DNA of 64,000 nt from JBMDXB01 sp048594975 (GTDB taxonomy: Bacteria; Acidobacteriota; Vicinamibacteria; Vicinamibacterales; 2-12-FULL-66-21). A program made the translations under genes and the position numbers. Positions within the stretch are counted from its first letter, which is position 1; every line of letters starts with the position of its first letter. Below, piece after piece: positions 43,582 to 51,035 of this stretch. Below the pieces are notes generated by a model that searched no databases, was not told where the DNA came from, and saw nothing but the letters and a program-made list of their open reading frames with translations. The stretch covers positions 1 through 64,000 of the forward strand of contig JBMDXQ010000019.1 in assembly GCA_048594975.1 (NCBI GenBank). The letters are read 5' to 3'.

Positions 43582-43619
43582 ACTATATGCCATTACAAGG
43601 TAGATGGCAATGCCTTGTA
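43582..43619 (-). promoter_or_regulatory. padR promoter and candidate PadR operator
   Basis: TATAGT (43582-43587, minus strand) is 7 nt before GTG 43574. Upstream are two interleaved inverted repeats: TGCCAT 43588-43593 with ATGGCA 43604-43609, and TACAAGG 43594-43600 with CCTTGTA 43613-43619. Confidence 0.5.
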
Positions 43620-43634
43620 GCGCCAGCCCGGTCT

Positions 43635-43731
43635 GGGGTCAGATCTGTTTCTTGCGGGTTCGACCTGTGCGGTGGACGCTTGGCGCAGTCCTCCGAAAAG
43701 GACAGTCGTGCAAGAAACAAGAGCTGACCCC
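43635..43731. repeat. 97-bp inverted-repeat element (REP/MITE-like)
   Basis: Ends 43635-43654 (GGGGTCAGATCTGTTTCTTG) and 43711-43731 (CAAGAAACAAGAGCTGACCCC) are inverted copies differing by one mismatch and a one-base bulge. No transposase is encoded between them. It lies directly before the start of the M14 peptidase gene. Confidence 0.6.
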
Positions 43732-43737
43732 CTGACG

Positions 43738-45366
43738 ATGGCGGCGATCGCCGCGCTCGCATTGCTGCTCGCGATGCCAGCGGCCCAGACGAACCCGCCG
43801 AACCTGCAGACGCGACCCGAACGCACGGACCACCGCGAGACCAGCCGCTACGAGGACGTGGTCGCGTTCCTGAACGCGGTCGCGCAGGCAGCACCGGCGA
43901 CGGTGCGGCTCACGGGTTTCGGCAAGACGGTCGAGGACCGCACGCTGCCGCTCGCCGTCGTCGGCGCGCCTGCAGCGACCGCGCAGGCCGTCCGGGGCAC
44001 CGGCCGGCTCCGCGTCTTCATCCAGGCCAATATCCACGGCGGAGAGGTCGAGGGCAAGGAGTCGGCGCAGATGCTCCTGCGCGACCTCGCCGCCGGCCGG
44101 CACACCGACTGGCTGCGCTCGATGGTGCTGCTGATCGCACCCATCTACAACGCCGACGGCAACGAGAGGATGTCGACCAGCAATCGCACCGCCCAGAACG
44201 GCCCGATTGCCGGCGTCGGCGAGCGGGCGAACGCGCAGGGCTACGACCTGAATCGCGATCACATGAAGCTCGACTCGCCGGAGGCGCGGGCGCTGATCGA
44301 GCTGTGGAAGGCGTACGATCCGCACGTCGGCATCGACCTGCATACGACCAACGGCTCGCAGCACGCCTATCACCTGACGTACGCGCCGCCGCTCAACCCC
44401 AACACCAGCCCAGGGATCGTCGCGCTGCTCGCCAACGAGTGGTTCCCCTTTTCGACGAAGAACGTCAAGGAGAAGCACGGCCGGGACTTCTTCTACTTCG
44501 GCGATGCGACGAGCCCCGGCGGCGGGCGCGGGCGCGGACGCCGTGGTGGCGCGGCCGACACGCCAGTCGCACCGATCGCCCCGCCGGGCGCACCGCCGCC
44601 CGGTCCCCGCGAGTGGCGGACGTTCGAACACGTGCCGCGCTTCAACAACAACTACATCGGGCTGCGGAACCGCTTCGGGATCCTGAGCGAGGCGTACTCG
44701 TATGCGCCGTTCGCCGAGCGCATCGAGGCCAGCGGCTGGTTCCTCGAGGAGATGCTCGCGTGGGCGTCGCGCAACGCATCCCGCATCCGTGCCGCCACGC
44801 AGGCGGCCGACCACGACCGCCTGATCGGGAAGCTGCTCGCGACGCGCGCGCGCCACCACCGCGGCGGTCTCATCGAAGTGCTCATGGGCGAGACGGAGCC
44901 CGAGAAGAACCCGATCAGCGGGGCGATGATGCGGCGGCGCAGGGACGTGTCGAAAGCCGAGCAGATGATCGACGTCACCACGTTCGAGCCGACCGCGACG
45001 GAGATCGTGCCCGCGGCGTATTACGTCCCGGCAGGTGCCTCGGCTGCCCTGGCGCTCCTGCGCGCGCACGGCATCGAACTGCGCGCGGTGACGCGTCCGG
45101 TGAAGGGCGTCGAGCGCTTCACGATCGAGAACATCACCACGCAGTCGTTCCAGCAGCACGACATGCGCATCGTCGACGGCAAGTGGCAGGCTGCGCCAGA
45201 GGCCATCGTCGCGGAGGGCTCGTGGGCGGTGCCGATGGACCAGCCGCTCGCTCGGCTCGCCTTCTACCTGATCGAGCCGACGTCCGACGACGGTCTGACG
45301 GCGTGGAACGCGTTCGACGCGCAGCTCGAGGGTGCTACGACCCACCCGGTGCTGCGGAGGCGGTGA
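43738..45366 (+). CDS. M14-family zinc carboxypeptidase, exported
   Basis: A 542-residue peptidase. The signal peptide is MAAIAALALLLAMPAAQ. The zinc ligands are His and Glu in IHGGEVEGKE and His in IDLHTTNGS; the region near GILSEAYSY holds the likely catalytic Glu. Beyond the M14 core (to about residue 340) is a C-terminal extension of unknown fold, ending around HPVLRRR; a Gly/Arg/Pro-rich insert (GGGRGRGRRGG) lies near residue 265. ATG 43738 is preferred because the upstream in-frame codons lie inside the inverted-repeat element. Confidence 0.85.
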   Translation: MAAIAALALLLAMPAAQTNPPNLQTRPERTDHRETSRYEDVVAFLNAVAQAAPATVRLTGFGKTVEDRTLPLAVVGAPAATAQAVRGTGRLRVFIQANIHGGEVEGKESAQMLLRDLAAGRHTDWLRSMVLLIAPIYNADGNERMSTSNRTAQNGPIAGVGERANAQGYDLNRDHMKLDSPEARALIELWKAYDPHVGIDLHTTNGSQHAYHLTYAPPLNPNTSPGIVALLANEWFPFSTKNVKEKHGRDFFYFGDATSPGGGRGRGRRGGAADTPVAPIAPPGAPPPGPREWRTFEHVPRFNNNYIGLRNRFGILSEAYSYAPFAERIEASGWFLEEMLAWASRNASRIRAATQAADHDRLIGKLLATRARHHRGGLIEVLMGETEPEKNPISGAMMRRRRDVSKAEQMIDVTTFEPTATEIVPAAYYVPAGASAALALLRAHGIELRAVTRPVKGVERFTIENITTQSFQQHDMRIVDGKWQAAPEAIVAEGSWAVPMDQPLARLAFYLIEPTSDDGLTAWNAFDAQLEGATTHPVLRRR

Positions 45367-45410
45367 CCGGCCAACCCACGAGGGGTCGCGATGCGCGCGC
45401 GACGAGCGGG

Positions 45411-45471
45411 CAGCCCTGAAGGGTTGCGCTACTGCGGCGCGGCGGAAACAGCCTGAAGGGCTGCGCTACAG
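45411..45471. repeat. direct repeat of a palindromic 20-mer
   Basis: CAGCCCTGAAGGGTTGCGC (45411-45429) and CAGCCTGAAGGGCTGCGC (45449-45466) are near-identical copies, each followed by TAC and itself partly palindromic around CCTGAAGGG. The second copy supplies the stop codon of the kinase gene. Confidence 0.55.
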
Positions 45472-47175
45472 CATCGCGGCTCCGAACTCGCGGGCCGACG
45501 CGAATCGATCGGCCGGCGACGGGCGCAGCGCCCGAAGCATCGCCGAGGCGGAGGCCTCGGGCATCTCGGGCTGGGCGCGCCGCGGATCCTCCGGCGTGCC
45601 GCGCAGCATGGCCCCGAGCAGCGTCGGCATGGACGTCCCTTCGTACGGGCGCGTGGCGGTCGCCATCTCGTAGGCGAGGACGGCGATCGTGAAGATGTCG
45701 GAGCGGACGTCCGCCGTCTGGCCGGTCAGCAACTCGGGCGCGACGTAACGCAGCTCGACGTCGGCCAGCGCCATGCCGCGCACGGTCTGCTCGTCCAGGG
45801 TGGAGAGCAGATCCTGCGCCTGCCAGATTCCGGCCGACGAAATCATCAGCCGCTCCGGTTCGTCGTCTCGCGCCGGAACGACGCGCATGATTTCCGGGCT
45901 CATCCCGCACAGCAGTCCGTTCCGCCGGTGCAGCGCGTGCGCGGCATCGAGCAGCTGCGCGAGCAGCGGACGCAGCCGCGCCCACGGCAGCGCGCCGGCG
46001 GCCACGAGAAACTCGCGCAGGCTCTGACCTTCGATGAGATCGGTCACGACCCACGCCCTGTCGGCTTCCTCGCCGTAGTCGCGGACCTGGATCACCGACG
46101 GGTGGCTGACCTGGAGCGTGCGCCCTTCGCGGAGCAGCCGCGCGCGCACACCCTCCCAGTTCCGATCGGGATCGCGGCGGATCACGCGGACGGCCACCGG
46201 GAGGCCGAGCGCACGGTGCACCCCACGGTAGATGTCGCTGCCCAGGCGCCCGGAACCCAGGCGATCGCCCAGCTCGTAGGTCGCGAGCAGCGACGACATC
46301 GCCGGCACGGCGGCGGACGTAATGGTCGAGGAGCTCTCCACCGTGGCGGCCACCACGCCGCCGAACTCGGCAATCGTCGGCCAGCGGTCCTCGGGCCGCT
46401 TCGCCATCGCGCGCGCCACCGCCACGTCGACCCACGCCGGCAGGTCGGCACGCAGCGCGCCGGGCCGCGGCACCGGCGCATTCATGTGCGCCGTGAAGAT
46501 GGCCGCGGGGCTGTCGCCCTCGAACGGCACGCGCCCGGTCAGCATCTCGAAGACGACGGCGCCCAGGCTGTAGACGTCCGACCGATGATCGACGATGCCG
46601 CCCGTCAGCTGCTCGGGCGACGAGTACGCGAGCGTGCCGAGGAACTGGTGCGGCCCGGTGAGCCGCGTCTCGTCGGTCGACTCGCGGACGTTGGCCAGGC
46701 CGAAGTCCACCAGCTTGTACACGCGCTCGCCGTCGCCGAAGTCGTGGGCGACGATGTTGGCTGGCTTGATGTCCCGATGGACGATGATGCGCCGGTGCGC
46801 CAGCTGCAGCGCCGCGCACAGCGGTGGAACGATGCGCTGGACGTCCGCGACCTCGAGCCGGCCGCGCGCGGCGATCTCGTCCCGCAGGCTCGGGCCGCTC
46901 AGCAGCTCCATGACCAGGAACGGACGGCCCTCGGCGTCGACGCTGAAGTCCAGGATGGAGACGATGTTCGGGTGCCGCAGCGTAGCGCAGGCGCGGCTCT
47001 CGCGCATGAAGCGCTCCCGGGCACCCGGGCCGACGCTGTCGGGCCGGATGATCTTGATGGCGACCTCGTCGCCGAGATGACGGCGGCGCGCGCGGAAGAC
47101 GCACCCCATTCCCCCCTCGGCGAGCGGCTCGAGGATCTCGTAGCGCCCGTCGAGGAGCTGGCCCGTGGTGAACAC
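45466..47175 (-). CDS. Ser/Thr protein kinase fused to a pseudokinase
   Basis: A 569-residue soluble protein with two kinase folds. The first (about 8-275) is complete: GGMGCVF, VAIKII, HRDIKPANI, VDFGLAN and SPEQL. The second (about 297-565) keeps the shape but not the catalytic residues: the glycine loop is LGSGRLGSDIY, the beta-3 Lys is Arg (VAVRVI), the HRD loop reads LLCGMSPEI and DFG reads SSAG, while VAPELLTG and DIFTIAVLAYEM remain. The second half should be catalytically dead and regulatory. No membrane helix is seen. GTG 47175 follows TAAGAT by 7 nt. It is divergent from the secreted kinase-like gene. Confidence 0.87.
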   Translation of the reverse strand: MFTTGQLLDGRYEILEPLAEGGMGCVFRARRRHLGDEVAIKIIRPDSVGPGARERFMRESRACATLRHPNIVSILDFSVDAEGRPFLVMELLSGPSLRDEIAARGRLEVADVQRIVPPLCAALQLAHRRIIVHRDIKPANIVAHDFGDGERVYKLVDFGLANVRESTDETRLTGPHQFLGTLAYSSPEQLTGGIVDHRSDVYSLGAVVFEMLTGRVPFEGDSPAAIFTAHMNAPVPRPGALRADLPAWVDVAVARAMAKRPEDRWPTIAEFGGVVAATVESSSTITSAAVPAMSSLLATYELGDRLGSGRLGSDIYRGVHRALGLPVAVRVIRRDPDRNWEGVRARLLREGRTLQVSHPSVIQVRDYGEEADRAWVVTDLIEGQSLREFLVAAGALPWARLRPLLAQLLDAAHALHRRNGLLCGMSPEIMRVVPARDDEPERLMISSAGIWQAQDLLSTLDEQTVRGMALADVELRYVAPELLTGQTADVRSDIFTIAVLAYEMATATRPYEGTSMPTLLGAMLRGTPEDPRRAQPEMPEASASAMLRALRPSPADRFASAREFGAAML

Positions 47176-47182
47176 CGGCGCG

Positions 47183-47188
47183 ATCTTA
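47183..47188 (-). promoter_or_regulatory. -10 box TAAGAT, leaderless type
   Basis: TAAGAT on the minus strand is 7 nt before GTG 47175. Confidence 0.5.
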
Positions 47189-47294
47189 ACAGGTCGGGGT
47201 GCTCAGGGGCCTTCGGTGCAGGGCGCAGGTGCGGGGCTTTTCCGCGCCGCATCGTCTAATACATGATAAAAGACCCGCAGCCGGAGGGGTCGAC

Positions 47295-48056
47295 ATGGTG
47301 GTGCTGCTGCTCGTTTCGCTGCTGCTGGGTGCCGTCCCGCAAGCCGCCGACACGCCCGTATCCGCGAAGATCTGGGAGGGCCGGGAGGCGGAATTCGAGC
47401 AGTTCCTCAGAACCGCCCCGGTGGTCAAGATCGAGGATGTGCCGATCGGCGTGACCAAGCCGCGCCGGGCGTACGTCGAGCCGGGCGGGCTGTGCGAGTC
47501 GTTCGCGTGGAAGGTCCTGCCGCCGGGCATTCACAAGGGGTTCTGGGACAGCTACAAGTCGGAAATCGCCGCCTACGAGCTGGACAAGACGCTGGGCCTC
47601 GGCATGGTCCCCGTGACCGTCGAACGGCGCATCAAGGGGGATATCGGCGCCGCCGTCCTCTGGCTGAAGGGCGTCCGCTCGTGGGAGGAGGCGCTGCGCG
47701 CGCCAAAGGCTCCCAGCTGGAACCGCAATATCGTGCGCATGAAGATGTGGGACAACCTGGTCGGCAACAGCGACCGGAACAAAGGCAACCTGCTCGTCGA
47801 TCACGTCGGAAACCTGTTCCTCATCGATCATTCGCGCGCCTTCAGCGTGGACAAGAAGCTGCACCAGAAGCTCGAGAACATCGACATGGAGCTCTGGAAC
47901 CGGATGCTCGCGCTCGATTTCGACACGGTGAAGGCCGCCATCGGGAAATGGGTCGGCAACCAGGAGATCCGGGCCGTGCTGCAGCGGCGCGACCGCATGA
48001 AGAAGGAGATCGACGGGATCCTGACGAAGAGGGGTGAGGCTGCGATCCTGAAATAG
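47295..48056 (+). CDS. exported protein with Fam20/PI4K/HipA-like kinase fold
   Basis: A 253-residue protein with an N-terminal signal peptide (VVLLLVSLLLGAVPQAAD). Kinase-like landmarks appear in order: Lys 73 in FAWKVLPPG, Glu 90 in KSEIAAYELDKTLGL, a hinge VLWLKG, then N158-S-D160-R161 with N165 (VGNSDRNKGN), and Asp 178 in FLIDHSRAF. NxDR-x3-N followed about 18 residues later by a metal-binding Asp is the arrangement of Fam20C, PI3/4-kinase and HipA relatives. It probably phosphorylates a protein, lipid or glycan outside the cytoplasm; no substrate is known. ATG 47295 has GGAGG 7 nt upstream. Confidence 0.6.
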   Translation: MVVLLLVSLLLGAVPQAADTPVSAKIWEGREAEFEQFLRTAPVVKIEDVPIGVTKPRRAYVEPGGLCESFAWKVLPPGIHKGFWDSYKSEIAAYELDKTLGLGMVPVTVERRIKGDIGAAVLWLKGVRSWEEALRAPKAPSWNRNIVRMKMWDNLVGNSDRNKGNLLVDHVGNLFLIDHSRAFSVDKKLHQKLENIDMELWNRMLALDFDTVKAAIGKWVGNQEIRAVLQRRDRMKKEIDGILTKRGEAAILK

Positions 48057-48073
48057 TGTCAATGCTGAATGAC

Positions 48074-48131
48074 GAATGCTGAATGCCGAATGTGACCACT
48101 CGGTCCATTCGACGTGCGGCATTCAGCATTC
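48074..48131. terminator. intergenic hairpin with GAATGC-type repeat
   Basis: GAATGCTGAATGCCG (48074-48088) pairs perfectly with CGGCATTCAGCATTC (48117-48131). Further partial copies flank it (AATGCTGAAT at 48061). It lies between convergent stops, like the related hairpin at 32459-32504. Confidence 0.6.
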
Positions 48132-48142
48132 AGTGACACGCA

Positions 48143-50140
48143 TCACCTGAAGATCCCTTTCAGCTTCCCAAACAGCCCCTCGAGCGCCCGGCGCATGCGC
48201 TGCTTGATCGAGCCCTTGTGGATCGTGCAGAGGCGCCCGGGCGCGTTGTCGCCCTCCTTCAGGTACTCGACATAGGTCGGGCACTCCTCCACCGGCCGCA
48301 GATAGGACACGCCGCACAGCAGCTCCTCCCGGAGGCCGCCGGGCTGCTCGAACTCGCCGGGCGGACGATGCCGCGCCGCGCGCCGCATGAAGTCGGCCCA
48401 GATCGGCAGGGCGTACCTCGACCCGTATCCCGACTCCGAAATCGTGCGCGGCTGGTCGTACCCCACCCACACGCCGGCAACGATCGCCGGCGAGAAGCCG
48501 ACGAACCAGGCGTCCTTGAAGTCGTCAGTCGTGCCGGTCTTGCCGCCGGACGGGAAGCGCACGCCCCAGGTGCGCGCCGCCGCGCCGGTTCCGCGATCGA
48601 GCACGTCCGAGAGCATCGACACCATCTGGTACGCGACCTCCGGTGAAATGGCGCGGCGCGTCTGGACGGCGGTGTCCAGGACCGGGCTGCCGTCGGCGTC
48701 GAGGACGCGGACGATGGCCCGCGGCCGCACCGCGAGGCCGCCGTTGGGGAAGGCGGCAAACGCCGCGGTGAGGTCGAGCGGCGTGACCAGTCCCGTCCCG
48801 AGCGACAGCGAGGGGACGTCCGGCAGGTCGTGCATGCCGACGTCGGATGCCAGCCGCAGGACCGGCCGCGATCCGATCTTCTGCTGCAGGAACGTCGCGG
48901 CGCGGTTGTTCGACTCGATGAGCGCCGCGCGCAGCGTGAGGGCGTCCGGCGTCCGGCCGCTGGCGTTGCGCGGCGCCCACTCGTCCTGCCCCTGCGGCTG
49001 GATGTTCGCCAGCCCTTCGAGCACCGACACGGGCGAGTAGCCGCGCTCGAGCGCCACCGCAAAGAGGAACGGCTTGAAGGCGGAGCCCGGCTGGCGCCGG
49101 CTGCGGACCGCACGGTTGAACTGCGAAAGCCGGAAGTCGCGGCCGCCCACCAGCGCGAGGAGGTCGCCAGTGTGCGGATCCAGCGCCACCAGGGCGGCCT
49201 GGAGCCCGGGCCGGTTGAAGCGGCGGAGCCCGTCGCCGACCGCGCGTTCGGCGAGATCCTGCAGCTCGGGCACGAACGTGGTGCGCACCTGCCAGTCGGG
49301 CGGGTGATCGCCGCCGAAGCGATCGCGAAAGAGCTGCCGCAGGTACTCCTTGGGGTAGCCGGCGCGCGGGTTGAGCGTGCCGGGGTAGGACCGAATGGTG
49401 AAGCGCGCGGCCTTCGCCTGCCGCTCCTGTTCCGCGGTGATGAATCCTTCCTCGCGCATCCGTGCCAGCACGACGTGGCTGCGCTCGACCGCGCCTTCCA
49501 GGTTCGACCACGGCGACAGCGCTGACGGCGCGCGCGCCAGCCCCGCAATGAGCGCGCTTTCCGGGAGCGTGAGCTGCCTGGCGGGTTTCCCGAAGAGGCT
49601 CCTCGACATCGTCTCGACGCCATAGATCCCGGCGCTGAGGTAGATCCGGTTCAGGTAGAGCTCGAGCACCTGCTGTTTGGTGAGCCCGGCCTCGATCATC
49701 ACCGCCAGTACCGCCTCGCGTGCCTTGCGGCCGTAGCTGTGATGGTTCGAGAGGAAGAGGGTGCGGGCGAGCTGCTGGGTCAGCGTGCTGCCCCCCTCGA
49801 CCGTCCCCGGCGACCGGATGTTCCGGACGATGGCGCGCCCGATCGCGATCGGGTCGACGCCGGGATGGCGATAGAAACGGTGGTCCTCGACGGCAATGAA
49901 CGCGTGCTGCAGGTGGGGAGAGATCTCCGCAATCGGCACGTCCTGCCGGTGCTCGTCCATACGAAACCAGCGGCGGCCGTCGGCGGACAGGAACCAGGTG
50001 TCACCCACGCCGCGGCGAAGCTGGTATACGCCCCAGGCCTGACGGAAGAGCCACGTGAGCCCGACGGCGGTCACGACCGCGAGCGACACGAAGAGGACGG
50101 CCGCGATGCGGTCGCGCGCGGTGCGGCTGATGCGCATCAT
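48143..50140 (-). CDS. class A penicillin-binding protein (glycosyltransferase/transpeptidase)
   Basis: A 665-residue bifunctional peptidoglycan synthase. One transmembrane helix (about 12-32) is followed by a GT51 domain with VEDHRFYRHPGVDP and GGSTLTQQLART, and a transpeptidase domain with SAFKPFLF (nucleophile Ser), ESNNRAA and SGGKTGTTDD. The C-terminus is Cys-containing and basic. It begins with ATGATG; the first ATG overlaps the phosphatidylcholine synthase stop by 4 nt, so the two genes are coupled. Confidence 0.93.
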   Translation of the reverse strand: MMRISRTARDRIAAVLFVSLAVVTAVGLTWLFRQAWGVYQLRRGVGDTWFLSADGRRWFRMDEHRQDVPIAEISPHLQHAFIAVEDHRFYRHPGVDPIAIGRAIVRNIRSPGTVEGGSTLTQQLARTLFLSNHHSYGRKAREAVLAVMIEAGLTKQQVLELYLNRIYLSAGIYGVETMSRSLFGKPARQLTLPESALIAGLARAPSALSPWSNLEGAVERSHVVLARMREEGFITAEQERQAKAARFTIRSYPGTLNPRAGYPKEYLRQLFRDRFGGDHPPDWQVRTTFVPELQDLAERAVGDGLRRFNRPGLQAALVALDPHTGDLLALVGGRDFRLSQFNRAVRSRRQPGSAFKPFLFAVALERGYSPVSVLEGLANIQPQGQDEWAPRNASGRTPDALTLRAALIESNNRAATFLQQKIGSRPVLRLASDVGMHDLPDVPSLSLGTGLVTPLDLTAAFAAFPNGGLAVRPRAIVRVLDADGSPVLDTAVQTRRAISPEVAYQMVSMLSDVLDRGTGAAARTWGVRFPSGGKTGTTDDFKDAWFVGFSPAIVAGVWVGYDQPRTISESGYGSRYALPIWADFMRRAARHRPPGEFEQPGGLREELLCGVSYLRPVEECPTYVEYLKEGDNAPGRLCTIHKGSIKQRMRRALEGLFGKLKGIFR

Positions 50141-50832
50141 CGGCGCGCGTGCAGGACGAGCGAAAGCACGGTGTAGTAGACCGGGAAGCAGAGCGACCCG
50201 ATCAGCAGCGGCGTGGGGACATCAGGCAGCATCACAACGATCCCGAGAACCATCAAGGCCCAGACCAGGCAAAGCGTCAGCGTCAGGCTGCGGAGCACCG
50301 GAGTCCGTGTCGGGTAGACGTAGCCCACGCGCACGAAGATCAGCGCCACGAACAGCAGGAGGATCCCCGCGTTCACCGGCGGCGTCAGACCGGATGCGTG
50401 CAGATACAGGGCCACGATGTTCCAGTAGGACGGAAAGCCCGTAAAGAAATGGTCGGCCGTCTTCGCGTCGGCTGAGGCAAAGCCGTACGCGCTGCTGATG
50501 AGGACGGCCGCGGCCACGGCGAGACCCCAGCCCGGCGGCAGGTGCCCGGCGTGATAGAGAAGGAGTACGGGCAGGAAGACGAAGGTCAGGTAATCGACGA
50601 TATCGTCGAGGCGCGCGCCGTCGAACGCCGGGATCAGGTCCTTGACGCGGGCCAGCCGTGCCAGCACGCCGTCAGTCCCATCGACGATCGTCGCCGCGAT
50701 CATCCAGAGGAAGGCGTCCCGGTAGCGTCCCTCGGCGACCGCGAGAGTTCCGGCGAGCGCCATGACGGCGCCGAGTGCCGTATACGCATGAACCGACCAG
50801 GCGAATACATGGCTCAACCGTATGTTCTGCAT
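50137..50832 (-). CDS. pcs: phosphatidylcholine synthase (CDP-alcohol phosphatidyltransferase)
   Basis: A 231-residue membrane enzyme with about eight helices. The CDP-alcohol motif is DGTDGVLAR, then IPAFDGARLDDIVDYLTFVF, in the form typical of Pcs, which condenses CDP-diacylglycerol with choline directly. The DGARLDDIVDY string distinguishes it from PgsA and PssA. If so the cell can make phosphatidylcholine when choline is available. It overlaps the PBP gene by 4 nt. Confidence 0.85.
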   Translation of the reverse strand: MQNIRLSHVFAWSVHAYTALGAVMALAGTLAVAEGRYRDAFLWMIAATIVDGTDGVLARLARVKDLIPAFDGARLDDIVDYLTFVFLPVLLLYHAGHLPPGWGLAVAAAVLISSAYGFASADAKTADHFFTGFPSYWNIVALYLHASGLTPPVNAGILLLFVALIFVRVGYVYPTRTPVLRSLTLTLCLVWALMVLGIVVMLPDVPTPLLIGSLCFPVYYTVLSLVLHARR

Positions 50833-50842
50833 TATCCGGTCG

Positions 50843-50909
50843 TTTACTTCGTTCCTTGGAAGATGCTAAAATCTGAACACATTCCTCACCCCAGCGGAGT
50901 GTTCTTTTT
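50843..50909 (+). promoter_or_regulatory. promoter and inverted repeat upstream of ftsH
   Basis: TTTACT (50843-50848) and TAAAAT (50867-50872) are 18 nt apart. GAACAC (50875-50880) and GTGTTC (50899-50904) form an inverted repeat before five T. A start near 50879 would cut the left arm, so an operator is as likely as a terminator. Confidence 0.35.
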
Positions 50910-51035
50910 CTTCAACTACTAGTCTCTGCCCCTCTTAGCCGGTCGGGCGGAAAGTTCTGGGCGCGCCGGGGATTGGCGTCCGCGGCCCGACTGTCGGCGT
51001 GCCGGCTGCGGCAGAGACGCGAAACGGAACCGTTT

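Noticed and set aside
45367..45410. Possible short coding extension after the M14 peptidase
   Set aside because: It is repeat-like sequence between a clear stop and the direct repeat, with no start signal.
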